From: Chionoecetes opilio
Lineage: Eukaryota > Arthropoda > Malacostraca > Decapoda > Majidae
Assembly (NCBI GenBank): GCA_016584305.1
Contig: JACEEZ010021775.1
Span: 207,001-271,000 of the forward strand
Direction: 5' to 3'
Length of the DNA stretch: 64,000 nucleotides
The position numbers and the translations under genes are program-made. This document shows, in pieces, positions 33,487 through 43,976 of this stretch (positions are counted from its first letter, which is position 1; every line of letters begins with the position of its first letter). Below the pieces are notes generated by a model, which was given only the letters and a program-made list of their open reading frames with translations, was not told where the DNA came from and did not search any database.

Positions 33487-33700
33487 ATAAACCCCTTGAG
33501 GCCAAGAAAGTAATTTCTATTGTAAATTGGCTACCATTCGTCAATTTTTAGTGAATATAAGCAATATCTTATAGATATGACCTGTTTAGTATCCTTGTCC
33601 ACTAGCTAATTTGGTATATTAAGTTACTTTTTGTAATTTTATGGCTAACAACAGACATTTTGTATATAGCAAAGGAAAGATCTGGGCGAGAAGGGGTTAA
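33487..33700 (+). mobile_element. TTAA-ended MITE, copy A
   Basis: The left edge reads ATAAACCCCTTGAGGCCAAG (TTAA decayed to ATAA) and the right edge TCTGGGCGAGAAGGGGTTAA. The interior matches the other four copies. It is the most divergent at the left end. Confidence 0.8.
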
Positions 33701-34113
33701 ACTAAAATGTCTAAGCACGTCTCATAATACTGTACATCAAAAGCTGAAGGTGTGCCAGGTAATTGTTTAGTGTTTAGTTTAGCCTTCTCATTCACAGCCT
33801 GTTAGCCGGTAAACCTTAACAGCTCCCTCTCCAACCGCCCCGTGTACTGCAAGCAAGTGTCGGCCAAAGCTGCTCATCACATCTTGCACCAATAAGCAGT
33901 TCTAGACCCTTTATAGAATCATGAGGATTGAAAACTGACAAAGAAATCCTATGGGCAAAAGTTATATTGCCAGGAACTTAATAACACAAGAACAAAAAAT
34001 TATTGTATGACAGATTGATGTTACAAATAATCTTGGTAATCTTACGTATCTTCAATTCTCATGATATTAAAAGGATTCTAGAAAGACTTATATGGTGCCA
34101 TCCAATCTTCTAC

Positions 34114-34278
34114 CTGGTGTGGGGGTGATGCTGGTGGTGGTGGTGGTGGTTGTGGTGGTGGGGTCTGGGAGGGTGGGGGGCTCTGAGGTATGTTCTACCA
34201 CAACCTGTGAGGTGGGTCTGGCTGGGCCCTCGCGCCGCTGAGCTACTACCGCCTCCTCCACCACCTCCTCTTGGTCCA
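34114..34278 (-). CDS. Ank2: Ankyrin tail exon with poly-threonine run, 165 nt
   Basis: The exon is phase 1 on both sides (CACTGTCGTAG acceptor, CACACCAG/GTAGAA donor). The first codon is completed by the G of the preceding exon, and the exon then reads VDQEEVVEEAVVAQRREGP. A valine-rich stretch and PPTLPDP follow, then a run of nine threonines and SITPTPG. The threonine run is encoded by an ACC trinucleotide repeat, a coding microsatellite likely to vary in length in steps of one residue. The acceptor is modest, so exact placement is less sure than for the larger exons. Confidence 0.7.
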
Positions 34279-35431
34279 CTACGACAGTGTGACAGTGAAC
34301 ACAACACACTCAACCAAACACGCCAACTACACTCACTAGCGTAGGATAACTCATACAAAAGATATCTTAAAATAGGGAAAAGAATGATCTGTCTCTCTTC
34401 AGTGATTTGAAGATTCAAAGGTCTGAAACTGGTCTGACTAGGGTCTGAAACTGCTTGCTTTGGAAAAATGGGTAATTTGATCAAAAACATATTAAAGCAT
34501 AAACATGTTCAATAGTAATTTAGCAGGAAAATAGGAGGCGATTCAAAATATATAAAAGTACTAAGTTCCATCAGCTGCAACTACTGAACATGACAGTCAA
34601 TGCGGCAAGTTTACTCTGTAACAGGAACTATATTTACACTGCAAACATGAGCACAAGACTGGAGGGACTTACTCATGCCTTGAAGGGAAACTAATATCTT
34701 TTACTGCATGCAATCAATTGTGTGTATATGAAATCTGTGTTTGATTATAGGATTTATAATTTATGTGTGAATGTGAAGTGCTCTAATGTCTGCTATGTAC
34801 AATGATACACTTTTGATTTCCTTTCACTACCATTACACTGCAGTGACTTCTCTTTGCAGTGCACAGTGATCAAGATCCCATAGTCATACTCAGCTTCCTA
34901 AATCCAAACTTTACCGGTGATTATTTAATAATTATATTTTCTGTCATTTGAAAAGACAGTCATTGAAAATCTAGTTTATATAGCGTTTTATGAAAAAAAC
35001 TATCTGTCAAAAGATGCAGAAAAATAGAGCTGGCAGCTTCTTGAGACTCAAAGGATTTTGTAACATAAGTCGCCACTTGGGAGAAAACTTAACACAGGGA
35101 TTCAGGCCAGTTCGACCCATGGATTTACTCCATGGATTTACTCCATGGATTTACTCCATGGATTTACTCCATGGATTTACTCCATGGATTTACTCCATGG
35201 ATTTACTCCATGGATTTACTCCATGGATTTACTCCATAAGAGTCTGTACATAGTACAGACTCTTGTCTGTACTATGAAAAAAATTACAATCGACAATTTA
35301 CAGCAAGCAAGATAAGGATGGTTCACAGAAACAGATATGACAGTGCCAACCGTATGAAACTAATACTGAATGATGACCAACTCCAGATTTGATGAACTCA
35401 AACCCCGTGTGACGTGCATGCTAGCATTTAC
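34279..35431 (-). other. Ankyrin intron, 1.15 kb
   Basis: Contains a 13-bp tandem array at 35118-35235 and otherwise AT-rich sequence with no recognised feature. Confidence 0.8.
35118..35235. repeat. 13-bp tandem repeat (GGATTTACTCCAT)
   Basis: Nine perfect copies of GGATTTACTCCAT. It is followed immediately by AGAGTCTGTACATAGTACAG and its inverted counterpart ACAGACTCTTGTCTGTACTA, a short perfect hairpin. Confidence 0.95.
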
Positions 35432-36172
35432 CTTCTGGTTTCTCAGCTTTTCTCTTCTTGAACTTTTCCTCCAACTTCTCATCCAGCTTGCCAAGTTCCT
35501 CTCCAAGTTTCTGAAGAATGGCTGACTTGTCCTCCTCATCCATCATCTCCTTGCCGTCCACAGCCTTGGTGGTCTGCTTCTTCACTATGATGTGTTCCTG
35601 CACAGTGCCGTCGTCGGCGGTGGAGTAAGATCTTGTCTCTGTTGTGACCGACGTGGCATCGCCCGGACCTCCGACCACCTCAGTCTCTGTTGTGGTGACG
35701 ACTTTCTCGGAGTCTTTGTGTGAGGTCGGCAGCTTGTCTTCCCCCTTCTTTGTGTCCTCAGACTTCATTGCTTCAATTTCTTTCTCCTTAATGTCTTCTT
35801 TTATGAATGGTTTTTCTTTCTCAAGACTCTTTGGTTCCTCTTTGGAAACGCTCTCCTTAGTCATTGTCTCGTGTACAGGTTCTTTGATAACCTGGTGAGT
35901 GACACTGGTCTCTTCCTTGCTGCCTGGAACAATATGCGGGACAATCTTCATTGGCTCTGGAGCTTTGGCCTTCACGTCCGCCTCCTGTTTGGTGTCTTTT
36001 TTCATGGGTGTTGACGTGGCAGTGAAGGAAGTGAAAGCGGTGGAATCATCCACACTTTCATCCTTGGACACTGTCTCATCCGGGACAACCTTTTCCTCCC
36101 CGGCATATTTCTTCTCCTCACTCTCATAGGTCGGAGACAAGTCAGCCGTGTGCTGGTCCCGACTGCTCTTGT
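35432..36172 (-). CDS. Ank2: Ankyrin tail exon, Lys/Glu/Thr-rich, 741 nt
   Basis: The exon enters in phase 1 (TGCCAACCTCCAG acceptor) and leaves in phase 1 at CCAGAAG/GTAAAT. It encodes 247 residues beginning DKSSRDQHTADLSPTYESEE. It is rich in Lys, Glu, Thr and Ser, with VVTTTETEVVGG and SVTTETRSYST threonine-rich patches. It ends in a likely coiled coil, ILQKLGEELGKLDEKLEEKF followed by KKRKAEKPEG. No globular domain is recognised. Its length and symmetric phase make it a skippable cassette. The tail of ankyrins is disordered, and its specific role here is unknown. Confidence 0.85.
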
Positions 36173-36764
36173 CTGGAGGTTGGCAGGACCATTATGAGAA
36201 CAACTTTATAGTGATAGCAGACACAACTCTATACACCCAGACATTTTGCCTATTTCTGAAGTACTTATGTACATAATACTGTCTGGCTGCAGTGACATCT
36301 TAATTTCTATCTGCAGCAGCTTGCATTAAGGCTACTAATTACTAAACACTTCAACTTAAAGATGTAATCAATAAAGAGTCAGCAAATTAAGATCCTTAAA
36401 TCAATGTCTGATGAAGATCGCATGGTCGACCATGAACAATATTTTGAGCTACATTGTAATATTGATACTTCTTATGGGGGGAATTTTGATGGGACAATTA
36501 TCATAGTAGAATTGTAGTGATAATGATATTTAAAAAAAAATTAATAATAAAAAAATAAAAAATAAAACATTTGAATAATCATGACAATAATGTGTAACTA
36601 GTCTATGAAACAGATTTCATGAATTTTTATGAGTCATCAAAATTCAGCAGAATATAATGCTAGTACATTGTATACTCCAACAATTGTAATGAACTGGACT
36701 AGTTTGGCAGGAGCAAGGGACACTTGGTATACAATCCAATACATCACTCTGTGCTAAGGTACAG

Positions 36765-37048
36765 ATGGGGGCATACGCTATGCTGCGCATGGCCTCGGTG
36801 CTCATCTCCGTGGCATTAGCCCTTTGAGCCTGTGGTGGGTGAGGACCCGTTACCCCGGGACACAGGGCTAGTGTGACACCCGGGTTACCACAGTTACCTT
36901 CCCCAGGTTTCCCCAGGTACCCATTTATCAACCCCGAAAGGGAGGAAGAACAACTAGGTTGGCTGGTCGCCGACTTGCTCAGGCCCGGATTCGAACCCGG
37001 GCCTGCAGATTGGCAGCCAGGCACGCTGGCCACTGCACCACGGAGGCA
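36765..37048 (-). mobile_element. tRNA-derived SINE
   Basis: On the minus strand the head reads GCTGCCTCCGTGGTGCAGTGG with a canonical A box (TGGTGCAGTGG, plus positions 37030-37040) and about 40 bp later a perfect B box in CCCGGGTTCGAATCCGGG (36987-36997). The spacing and the paired GGGCCTG/CAGGCCC arms around the B box give a tRNA T-arm-like hairpin. A non-tRNA body follows, with CTAGTTGTTCTTCCTCCC and GGTACCTGGGGAAACCTGGG. This is the standard layout of an RNA polymerase III-driven tRNA SINE. Confidence 0.8.
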
Positions 37049-37805
37049 GCAATGTGCACTGGTTGATATTTCATGTGAAATTTTCATTTGTTTACTGATT
37101 TCAAATGACTGTGTGAATGGCTTTAGTTTTATGGTTCTCCTTTTTAAAAGAATATTTGTTTTGTAGCCTCATCACAATTCATATCACGGATATTCTCACA
37201 TTTTCCCAAATATGTCTATACGTACTATGCATTAAATGCAATAAAGTCTTGCAGATATATAAACATACTAACACAGAAATGACTCATTCATCCCATTAAA
37301 TTATTTCATAAACTACAACAGCTAAAAAACTCATACTTCTCAAATTGGTTAAAAAATATTTTATGAGCACATAATGTACAAATATGAAAACCCTCACTGT
37401 TTAGAGATCAGCAAGACTTTGATCGGCCTCACGGCGCCAACGCACGGAAAAATCCTGAATCCTAAACTTTGAAATGTTGAATACTGTCAAAACAACAGAT
37501 CAACAACCCAAGTGTGACCCTGACCCAGGCATCATCAGGTGACCTAAGCTTGACCCAGACAAGGCCACTACACCAACACATCAAATTCTTGTCAGTCTCC
37601 AACGGACAAAGGGGACTTAGAAGTGACACACAGAGCCTAACGCAGCCACAGCAGCCTGAGGGGCGGCGAGAACACCTTCTAACAAAACATCAAAACAAGA
37701 ATTGTCAAAAATTGTCAAAAGTGTATCTTTGTTCCCTCAATGATCGCATTCTCCACTGATTGAGTCATCACGTGATATCCACAGTGACGAGTGGCCCAGC
37801 TCATG

Positions 37806-38018
37806 TTAACCCCTTGAGGCCCAGAACGTAATTTCCATTGTAATTTGGGTACCATTAGATGAGTTTTAGTGAATATAAGCAATATTTAATAGATATGACC
37901 TGTTTAGTACCCTTGTCGACTAACTAATTTGGTATATTAAGTTACTTTTTGTAATTTTATGGCTCGACAACATACAATTTTCTATAGCAAAGGAAAGATC
38001 TGGGCACGAAGGGGATAA
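37806..38018 (+). mobile_element. TTAA-ended MITE, copy B
   Basis: Begins TTAACCCCTTGAGGCCCAG and ends TCTGGGCACGAAGGGGATAA, so the right TTAA is mutated to ATAA. The interior matches the family consensus closely. Confidence 0.85.
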
Positions 38019-38498
38019 TGATGGATTCTACAGCCTTGCTGGAAAAGATGCAACTCAAACATTGCCTTGCTTTTCATTATACTATAACACTCAGAACATA
38101 TTCCCTAGACAGGGTTACAAATCTTATTATAATTTGAAGTTATCCCTGAAATACATAACCTTTCCTCCACCCCAGAAATAATGACCTAGAGATACAAGTG
38201 TTAATGTGAGACTATAAACACGTTAAGCTCTGGTGCTCACATAGGACAACCAAACACTAATAACAGTCAGCTCTTCCATAACATTACACGCATTTCACCT
38301 TATTATGCACTGGCAGCTTATAACAAAACTTGAAGGAGATGATACACATAGTTCCGTCCTTACAATGTCAAGTGTATCATTAGCAAGGGATGGATTGCAT
38401 ATATCTAGTTCTAAGTCAAACAGGACTCGATATATGGCTACACATAGGTAACAATAGTCCCTATAGGAGAAAAACACACTAATGGGCCCTGTACTACT

Positions 38499-38501
<3 letters not shown>

Positions 38502-38589
<88 letters not shown>
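38502..38589. repeat. (CT)n tract
   Basis: About 88 bp of uninterrupted CT dinucleotides on the plus strand. Confidence 0.95.
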
Positions 38590-38590
<1 letters not shown>

Positions 38591-38597
38591 AAGAAGG

Positions 38598-38968
38598 TAC
38601 AGGTTGAAGTTCCCAAACTCAGCAACCTCGGGACCAGCGCCGAGCCGAGTAATGGAATTTTCCGACTTTTAGAACGTAGATATATTAAGGGGAAAAAAAT
38701 GGTTTGGGAGCCATAATACCAATAACAGACCTGTAGAAGTACACAAAATAACAGTGTACACAACTCTACAGTCACAACGCCACTGAACAATAACAACAAA
38801 CAAATCGGCGGGAGAAACCAAGCGGCCTAGTGTGGCACCTAGCGGCCGACCCGGCAATTACGCGCCGGGTTTTGGGTGTTCTGCCGGGTTTTGGAAAATC
38901 CGGAACCATAGCCGAGTTTTGGGTGTTGCAGAGTCTTAGGATGCCGAGTTTGGGAACTTCAACCTGTA
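38598..38968. mobile_element. pogo/Tigger-like MITE
   Basis: A 371-bp element with long terminal inverted repeats: TACAGGTTGAAGTTCCCAAA at the left and the exact complement at the right (GGGAACTTCAACCTGTA), flanked by TA. Internal GCCGGGTTTTGGGTGTTC and CCGGAACCATAG blocks are reminiscent of pogo-family termini. No transposase frame is present. The left end lies directly after an 88-bp CT tract. Confidence 0.75.
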
Positions 38969-39287
38969 TTTCAACCAAGTCTATCTGTATAATAATCTAT
39001 CTTTGGTTGCTTCTTCGACCACGTATGTCTTTGCATTTTACTATCTGGGAATGAGATTACTGTATTTCAGATTTCTAGCAAGTAGGTGATCCTTTCTTTA
39101 TAGTTTCTACATTTATGAGCAGACGATATATTCCAATAAACTAATCAAGTACTTTTTGTGATGCACTGAGATCTGTTTCAGTCAGGACCTTTGCCAAGTG
39201 ACACACTCACACAATTCTTGCTAAATGAGTAAATAAAATCTATATTATGCTAAAACGTACTACACTGAAGTACCCTTACTACAGACA

Positions 39288-39551
39288 CAGGGCCGCTTCT
39301 TACTGTATGCGAACTACGCGGTTGCACAGGGGCCCCGAAGCCACCAAGGGGCCCCCAAGCTGCCATTATCTGCTTTTTTTTAGAATCTAGTCTCTTTTCC
39401 TATTAAAGTGCACCAGATTGATGCATTTAAATATCAAAGGTGTGCCCCCGGACCACCTTAGAGGGCTTGGAATCCCCCCACCATAGTTTTACAAAATAGG
39501 TCCCCAAAACACCATTTCGCATAGGGCCCCAAAAGGCTAGAAACGGCACTG
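39288..39551. mobile_element. hAT-like MITE
   Basis: About 264 bp with imperfect terminal inverted repeats: CAGGGCCGCTTCTTAC at one end and, inverted, CAGTGCCGTTTCTAGCC at the other, with internal GGGGCCCC and GGGGCCCCCAAG blocks near both ends. CAG/CTG termini with this composition are typical of non-autonomous hAT elements. The expected 8-bp target duplication is not perfect, so the class assignment is tentative. Confidence 0.6.
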
Positions 39552-39811
39552 CCATACATACTTTATCAGTTTCCACTAACTAATGAAGATATTGATTTAT
39601 ATTCTAGCAAGGGTTGAATTTTGGTATGGTGTAAAACTGTTTTCTTGAAGGCATATATAAATGTACACATATCATTAGGCGTCTGTTTGTTTTTTCCAAG
39701 TACGTACTAGATAAAATAATGGTTCAAGCTAAAGCAGCACTACATGAGAGAAATGATGAGGTTTAAAATATATAAAATAGTCAAGAAAATGGATGGATTG
39801 GTTATAGTTAC

Positions 39812-39860
39812 CGTGGTATGCTTTCTGGTTCTCCTCTTCCTCCTCCGCACTCTCGGCCTC
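39812..39860 (-). CDS. Ank2: Ankyrin short acidic exon (EAESAEEEEENQKAYH)
   Basis: This 49-nt exon enters in phase 0 (TGTGTCTTCAG acceptor) and leaves in phase 1 at ACCACG/GTAACT. It encodes EAESAEEEEENQKAYH plus the first base of the next codon. It is the exon that changes the gene from phase 0 to phase 1, so the modular tail begins after it. The dangling G joins AC of the exon at 36172 to form GAC (Asp). The composition is strongly acidic and helical. Confidence 0.8.
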
Positions 39861-40361
39861 CTGAAGACACAAAGAAATGATCGTAAATAAAGGCAAGGCA
39901 AGGAAAGGAAAAATATAGGAAAGGAAATATAGGATGACGAAAGAGCAAGAATATACTAGGTAAAAAAAAAGTGAAATGGCGTTAAATATGGTGGGTTAGA
40001 AATGTGGGTTGAATCTAAACACACAAAGAAGGGGTTAGAATGGTGGGTTAGAAATGTGGGTTGAATTTAAACACACAATGAAAAATACTTCAGTGCAAAT
40101 GAGAAGAACAGATCAACATCAATATGAATGCATGGACGAGTGAAGATCATTGTGGGAAACTTAACAAAACAAAAAAAAAGTGTGATTTCGGCAAAGTTCA
40201 ATTACTTCTATGAAAAAAATTACATCTGGGGTTAGGTATAATGAAATCATCCAACCCTTGAAGAAAACCAGCATAAAAAATGAGAGATTGGGAAATAAAT
40301 ACCCAATGTTTAATTAATGACAGTAGGTAAATAAATAACAGGAAGAAATTGGGGTCAGGCA

Positions 40362-40439
<78 letters not shown>

Positions 40440-40767
40440 GTGAATAATCCCTGTCTGGCAAATAAAGTACAGCCAAAAATTCTGCACATCAACATATATT
40501 TGATAAACAAAATATATATTAATTATGTAATGAAGGATAAATTCACTACAACAAACTGATCTTGTATTTCATGAAGAAAATAGAGACAAATATCAAAAGA
40601 GGACGTCAGATAATTAACCATTTTATGTGCTGTATATCAATGAGTGTAGGAAATTAACGATGAAAATATCCCATCCATTTAATAATTATATCCATATGTC
40701 CAGCAGTACTCTTATGTTATGCCACCATGCAATGCCTCCATGCTTTATACTACATGTCTGCACTCAC
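39861..40767 (-). other. Ankyrin intron, 907 nt
   Basis: Contains a (CT)n tract at 40365-40437 and an approximately 50-bp direct duplication at 39989-40078 (GGTGGGTTAGAAATGTGGGT). The rest is AT-rich without a recognised element. Confidence 0.8.
40365..40437. repeat. (CT)n tract
   Basis: About 73 bp of uninterrupted CT dinucleotides on the plus strand. Confidence 0.95.
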
Positions 40768-40785
40768 CCTCAGTTCCTTAAGGCG
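40768..40785 (-). CDS. Ank2: Ankyrin 18-nt microexon (RLKELR)
   Basis: Eighteen nucleotides between a CCTATTGCAG acceptor and a GTGAGTG donor encode RLKELR in phase 0 on both sides. The junctions read DEQDMMK-RLKELR-EAESAEEEEE, which continues a charged helical pattern across three exons. Because it is in phase and a multiple of three it can be skipped silently. The donor is strong. The acceptor has a poor polypyrimidine tract. Support comes from the phase match and splice sites rather than length. Confidence 0.7.
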
Positions 40786-40847
40786 CTGCAATAGGCAAGC
40801 AGGCAAGAGCAAAATAAGTATGGCAACAATATAACACGGTACTGTCA

Positions 40848-41072
40848 ATAACACTATGGTCGCCACGGTGCACTGATGTCGCCAGGTGCCATATATTACG
40901 AATTTTACCACTAAAGCATCACTACAGACTTGTATATGCCACAGAAGAGGCATGCACAGTAGTTTATGTTATATACCTGTCTTCAATGGCACATACAAGT
41001 TTGTAGTCATGCTAAAATTCGTAATATAAGGCGCCTGGCGACATGAGTGCACCGTTGCGACTATAGTGTTAT
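40848..41072. mobile_element. 225-bp foldback palindrome
   Basis: The left arm begins ATAACACTATGGTCGCCACG, continues GGTGCACTGATGTCGCCAGG and passes ATATTACGAATTTTA. The right arm gives the same blocks inverted with about 85-90% identity and ends GACTATAGTGTTAT. The centre is near 40955. The element sits about 62 nt upstream of the 18-nt microexon. Not related in sequence to the other foldbacks here. Confidence 0.8.
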
Positions 41073-41346
41073 CTACGGTGGGGCAGTCTCTCTATGACCA
41101 ACATTAGGTAAGGTAACAGACTAACATTCCACTCTAACTAACACTCAATATTACCATCATGATATTCAAGTCTATTTAATACATAAATTAAAAGTATACA
41201 TATACCTACAGGTAGTAATATATAGTATGCATAGTAGGGCCTCAACATACAAAGGGATCAACTTGCAGGACCACCAAGGCTGTGTTTGCCTTCTGACTTT
41301 TAGTTCAAGATATAATAAAAAATGGAAGATATAATGTAGTGTTGCA

Positions 41347-42066
41347 GCGAGTGTCCCTGTGTTAGGCAATAGTGAGTGTTCCTGTGTTAGGTAATGGTGA
41401 GTGTTCCTGTGTTAGGCAGTGGCGAGTGTCCCTGTGTTAGGCAATGGTAGGATCCCTGTGTTAGGCAATGGTGAGTGTTCCTGTGTTAGGCAGTGGCGAG
41501 TGTTCCTGTGTTAGGCAATGGTGAGTGTCCCTGTGTTAGGTAATGGTGAGTGTTCCTGTGTTAGGCAATGGTGAGTGTTCCTGTGTTAGGTAATGGCGAG
41601 TGTTCCTGTGTTAGGCAGTGGCGAGTGTTCCTGTGTTAGGCAATGGCGAGTGTCCCTGTGTTAGGCAGTGGCGAGTGTTCCTGTGTTAGGCAATGGCGAG
41701 TGTTCCTGTGTTAGGCAGTGGTGAGTGTTCCTGTGTTAGGCAATGGCGAGTGTTCCTGTGTTAGGCAATGGCGAGTGTTCCTGTGTTAGGTAATGGCGAG
41801 TGTTCCTGTGTTAGGCAAAGGCGAGTGTTCCTGTGTTAGGCAATGGCGAGTGTTCCTGTGTTAGGTAATGGCGAGTGTTCCTGTGTTAGGCAATGGCGAG
41901 TGTTCCTGTGTTAGGTAATGGCGAGTGTTCCTGTGTTAGGCAAAGGCGAGTGTTCCTGTGTTAGGCAATGGCGAGTGTTCCTGTGTTAGGTAATGGCGAG
42001 TGTTCCTGTGTTAGGCAATGGCGAGTGTTCCTGTGTTAGGTAATGGCGAGTGTTCCTGTGTTAGGT
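41347..42066. repeat. 25-bp minisatellite (GCGAGTGTTCCTGTGTTAGG)
   Basis: About 29 copies of GCGAGTGTTCCTGTGTTAGG plus CAATG, with systematic variants at the last five bases (CAATG, TAATG, CAGTG, CAAAG) and GTCCC or GTTCC earlier. Blocks of variants recur in the same order (for example the CAAAG-containing group near 41815 and 41940), which shows secondary duplication of a multi-unit block. One unit near 41445 is truncated. Every unit contains TTAGG. Confidence 0.95.
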
Positions 42067-42357
42067 AAGTTTGTTTTATCTGTCAAATGAAACTGGAGTG
42101 TAATAATGAGTAAAATGAGTTGGGTTGTCTGCTCGCCCTTTGCCAGGATATAATGTGGCTGCAAGGTGTCCATTGTTCCACTCATGCCATGTACATACAG
42201 AATGTGAGGAGGAATGCCCTGTATCCTCACAGCAGTGTTCCGTGAGGGAGGCTTCAATACAACACTGTGCGCCATCTACAAGTGTGTGCGTCCTTGCTAA
42301 ACACAACATTGACAATATCCACACGGGCTGCATAGCTAATCATAACTTCTGATTCAA

Positions 42358-42439
42358 GTCTGTCAAGTAACAGGAACTATCATGTGTAGGTCTCACGGCC
42401 TCATGTAGCTTCCATATTTTCTTATGTTCTTATGTTCTC
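42358..42439 (-). repeat. Inverted fragment of ATAAGAAC-type repeat
   Basis: Read on the minus strand it gives AGAACATAAGAACATAAG, then GAAGCTACATGAGGCCGTGAG and ACCTACACATGATAGTTCCTG, the same body found at 46014-46450. Confidence 0.7.
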
Positions 42440-42534
42440 TCCTTCTACAACACTACTTGCCATATTTCCACATGTGCATTGATACAACATAATGTGGTAG
42501 GCCGTGTGGATGTGGGGATGCGGTTTGCCTGCTA

Positions 42535-42738
42535 TTAACCCCTTGAGACCCAGAACGTAATTTCCATTGTAATTTGGGTACCATTAAACGGTTTCTAAGC
42601 AATGTTTTTATAGACATGACCTGTTTAGTATCCTTGTCCACTAACTAATTTGGTATATTCAGTCACTTTTCGTAATTTTATGGCTAACAACAGGCAATTT
42701 TTTATAGCAAAGGAAAGATCTGGGCGTGAACGGGTTAA
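42535..42738 (+). mobile_element. TTAA-ended MITE, copy C
   Basis: Begins TTAACCCCTTGAGACCCAG and ends TCTGGGCGTGAACGGGTTAA, with the family's interior blocks TTCCATTGTAATTTGGGTAC and CCTGTTTAGTATCCTTGTCC. About 8 bp shorter than copies D and E through a deletion in the left half. Confidence 0.85.
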
Positions 42739-43694
42739 ACATCAAGAATTATGACCTCAAACATCTGTGTATGTATGTATGTATATGTATTTATGTATGC
42801 GCATACTGCTGTTCATGCCTACTCTCTTGCTTTCATTATTACTATCATCATTGTCAGCATCAGTCTGGTGTAGGGATGTGGCAGGAATGTGGCACGCCCA
42901 CCGCCCGCCACAGTGTGATCTCATAATAGGAACATTTGATTATAAGAAATTGAATGATACGAGAAACAAGTTTGCACCCTGATTCACTGTTCAATAAAAG
43001 ATTGTTGAATAATATGACTCTTCCTATGTCCATACCTGCCTGTTCATTTTCCATTGATCTTGTGTCTATTTAACCTTTTAATCATTTGATAAAGTATAAT
43101 CTGTTTATTTCAGTAACAGCAACAGAAACCTCAAGAAAAAGAATATTCATGCACTACGAACACACACTCTATTGTCCGTAATGACCAGCAAAGGGAGAAT
43201 GCTTATATGTACAACTAACTAAATCTATGACACTAAACTGATCTAATCTATCACACGTCCATTTACTACTTCCATGACACTTACAGAGAAGCGACTAGTA
43301 TTAGACTAAGCCTGAAGCCGTCTGTCCAGGCTACAACAGAGGGGTGTTTACTGCCGTCAGTGCAGAGGCCAGTACAGTGATGCTTCTAAACACACGCAAT
43401 AGTATCCTCACGTTATCTATTTATCGTGCTCATACAGACTAACAAATTCATACATTACTTCCCTACCCTGATCTACTTCAATCTCAAGTATGATCCTACT
43501 ATATTTTCATACCTATATACCTACCATACTTTCCTACAATACTCTCCTACTATATTATTATACTAGATTATTCATACTTTTTCCATTCCTACTATATTTT
43601 CCTGTGTTATTCCCATGTTCATCACACAACCAAAGTCTGTTCAGTACTGTGGCCCTTCTAATGCCTGTCTGCCACCCTAATGATGCAAACTATC

Positions 43695-43803
43695 ATCATA
43701 CATCACCATCACATGCTAAACTGTCACCCCAAAATAGCACCATCACATGCTAAACTGTCACCCCAAAATCTATCCACATGCTAAACTGTCACCCCAAAAT
43801 CTA
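43695..43803. repeat. Short tandem repeat, about 34-38 bp unit
   Basis: Three copies of ACATGCTAAACTGTCACCCC followed by AAAATCTATC or AAAATAGCACCATC. Confidence 0.85.
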
Positions 43804-43976
43804 TCTTTGCCATAATTTTTATTTACCTTAATCTCCTGTACGGTAGTCTTTTTTACCCTTATAAGTGGTCCCATTGTCTTTGTATCAAGTTTCATACATC
43901 ACGATATATTCCATGCATCTTAGAAATATTGCTACAAAAGCATGAGCTTCCCTTGCAATATTGGCCTTGGAGTGCA

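Larger units (their letters stand above)
31229..34113 (-). other. 2.9-kb ankyrin intron
   Basis: Contains a TTAA-ended MITE, (AT)n, (CA)n and (TAGA)n microsatellites and a diverged interspersed repeat (31650-31860). The stretches 32540-33000, 33110-33480 and 33710-34110 show nothing recognisable. Confidence 0.8.
36173..39811 (-). other. 3.6-kb ankyrin intron
   Basis: Contains hAT-like and pogo-like MITEs flanking a region with a (CT)n tract, a TTAA-ended MITE and a tRNA-derived SINE on the minus strand. Segments 37050-37800, 38020-38490 and 36180-36760 are AT-rich with nothing recognised. Confidence 0.8.

Noticed and set aside
41347..42066. Interstitial telomere
   Set aside because: TTAGG occurs only once per 25-bp unit and is not in tandem, so this is not a (TTAGG)n array.
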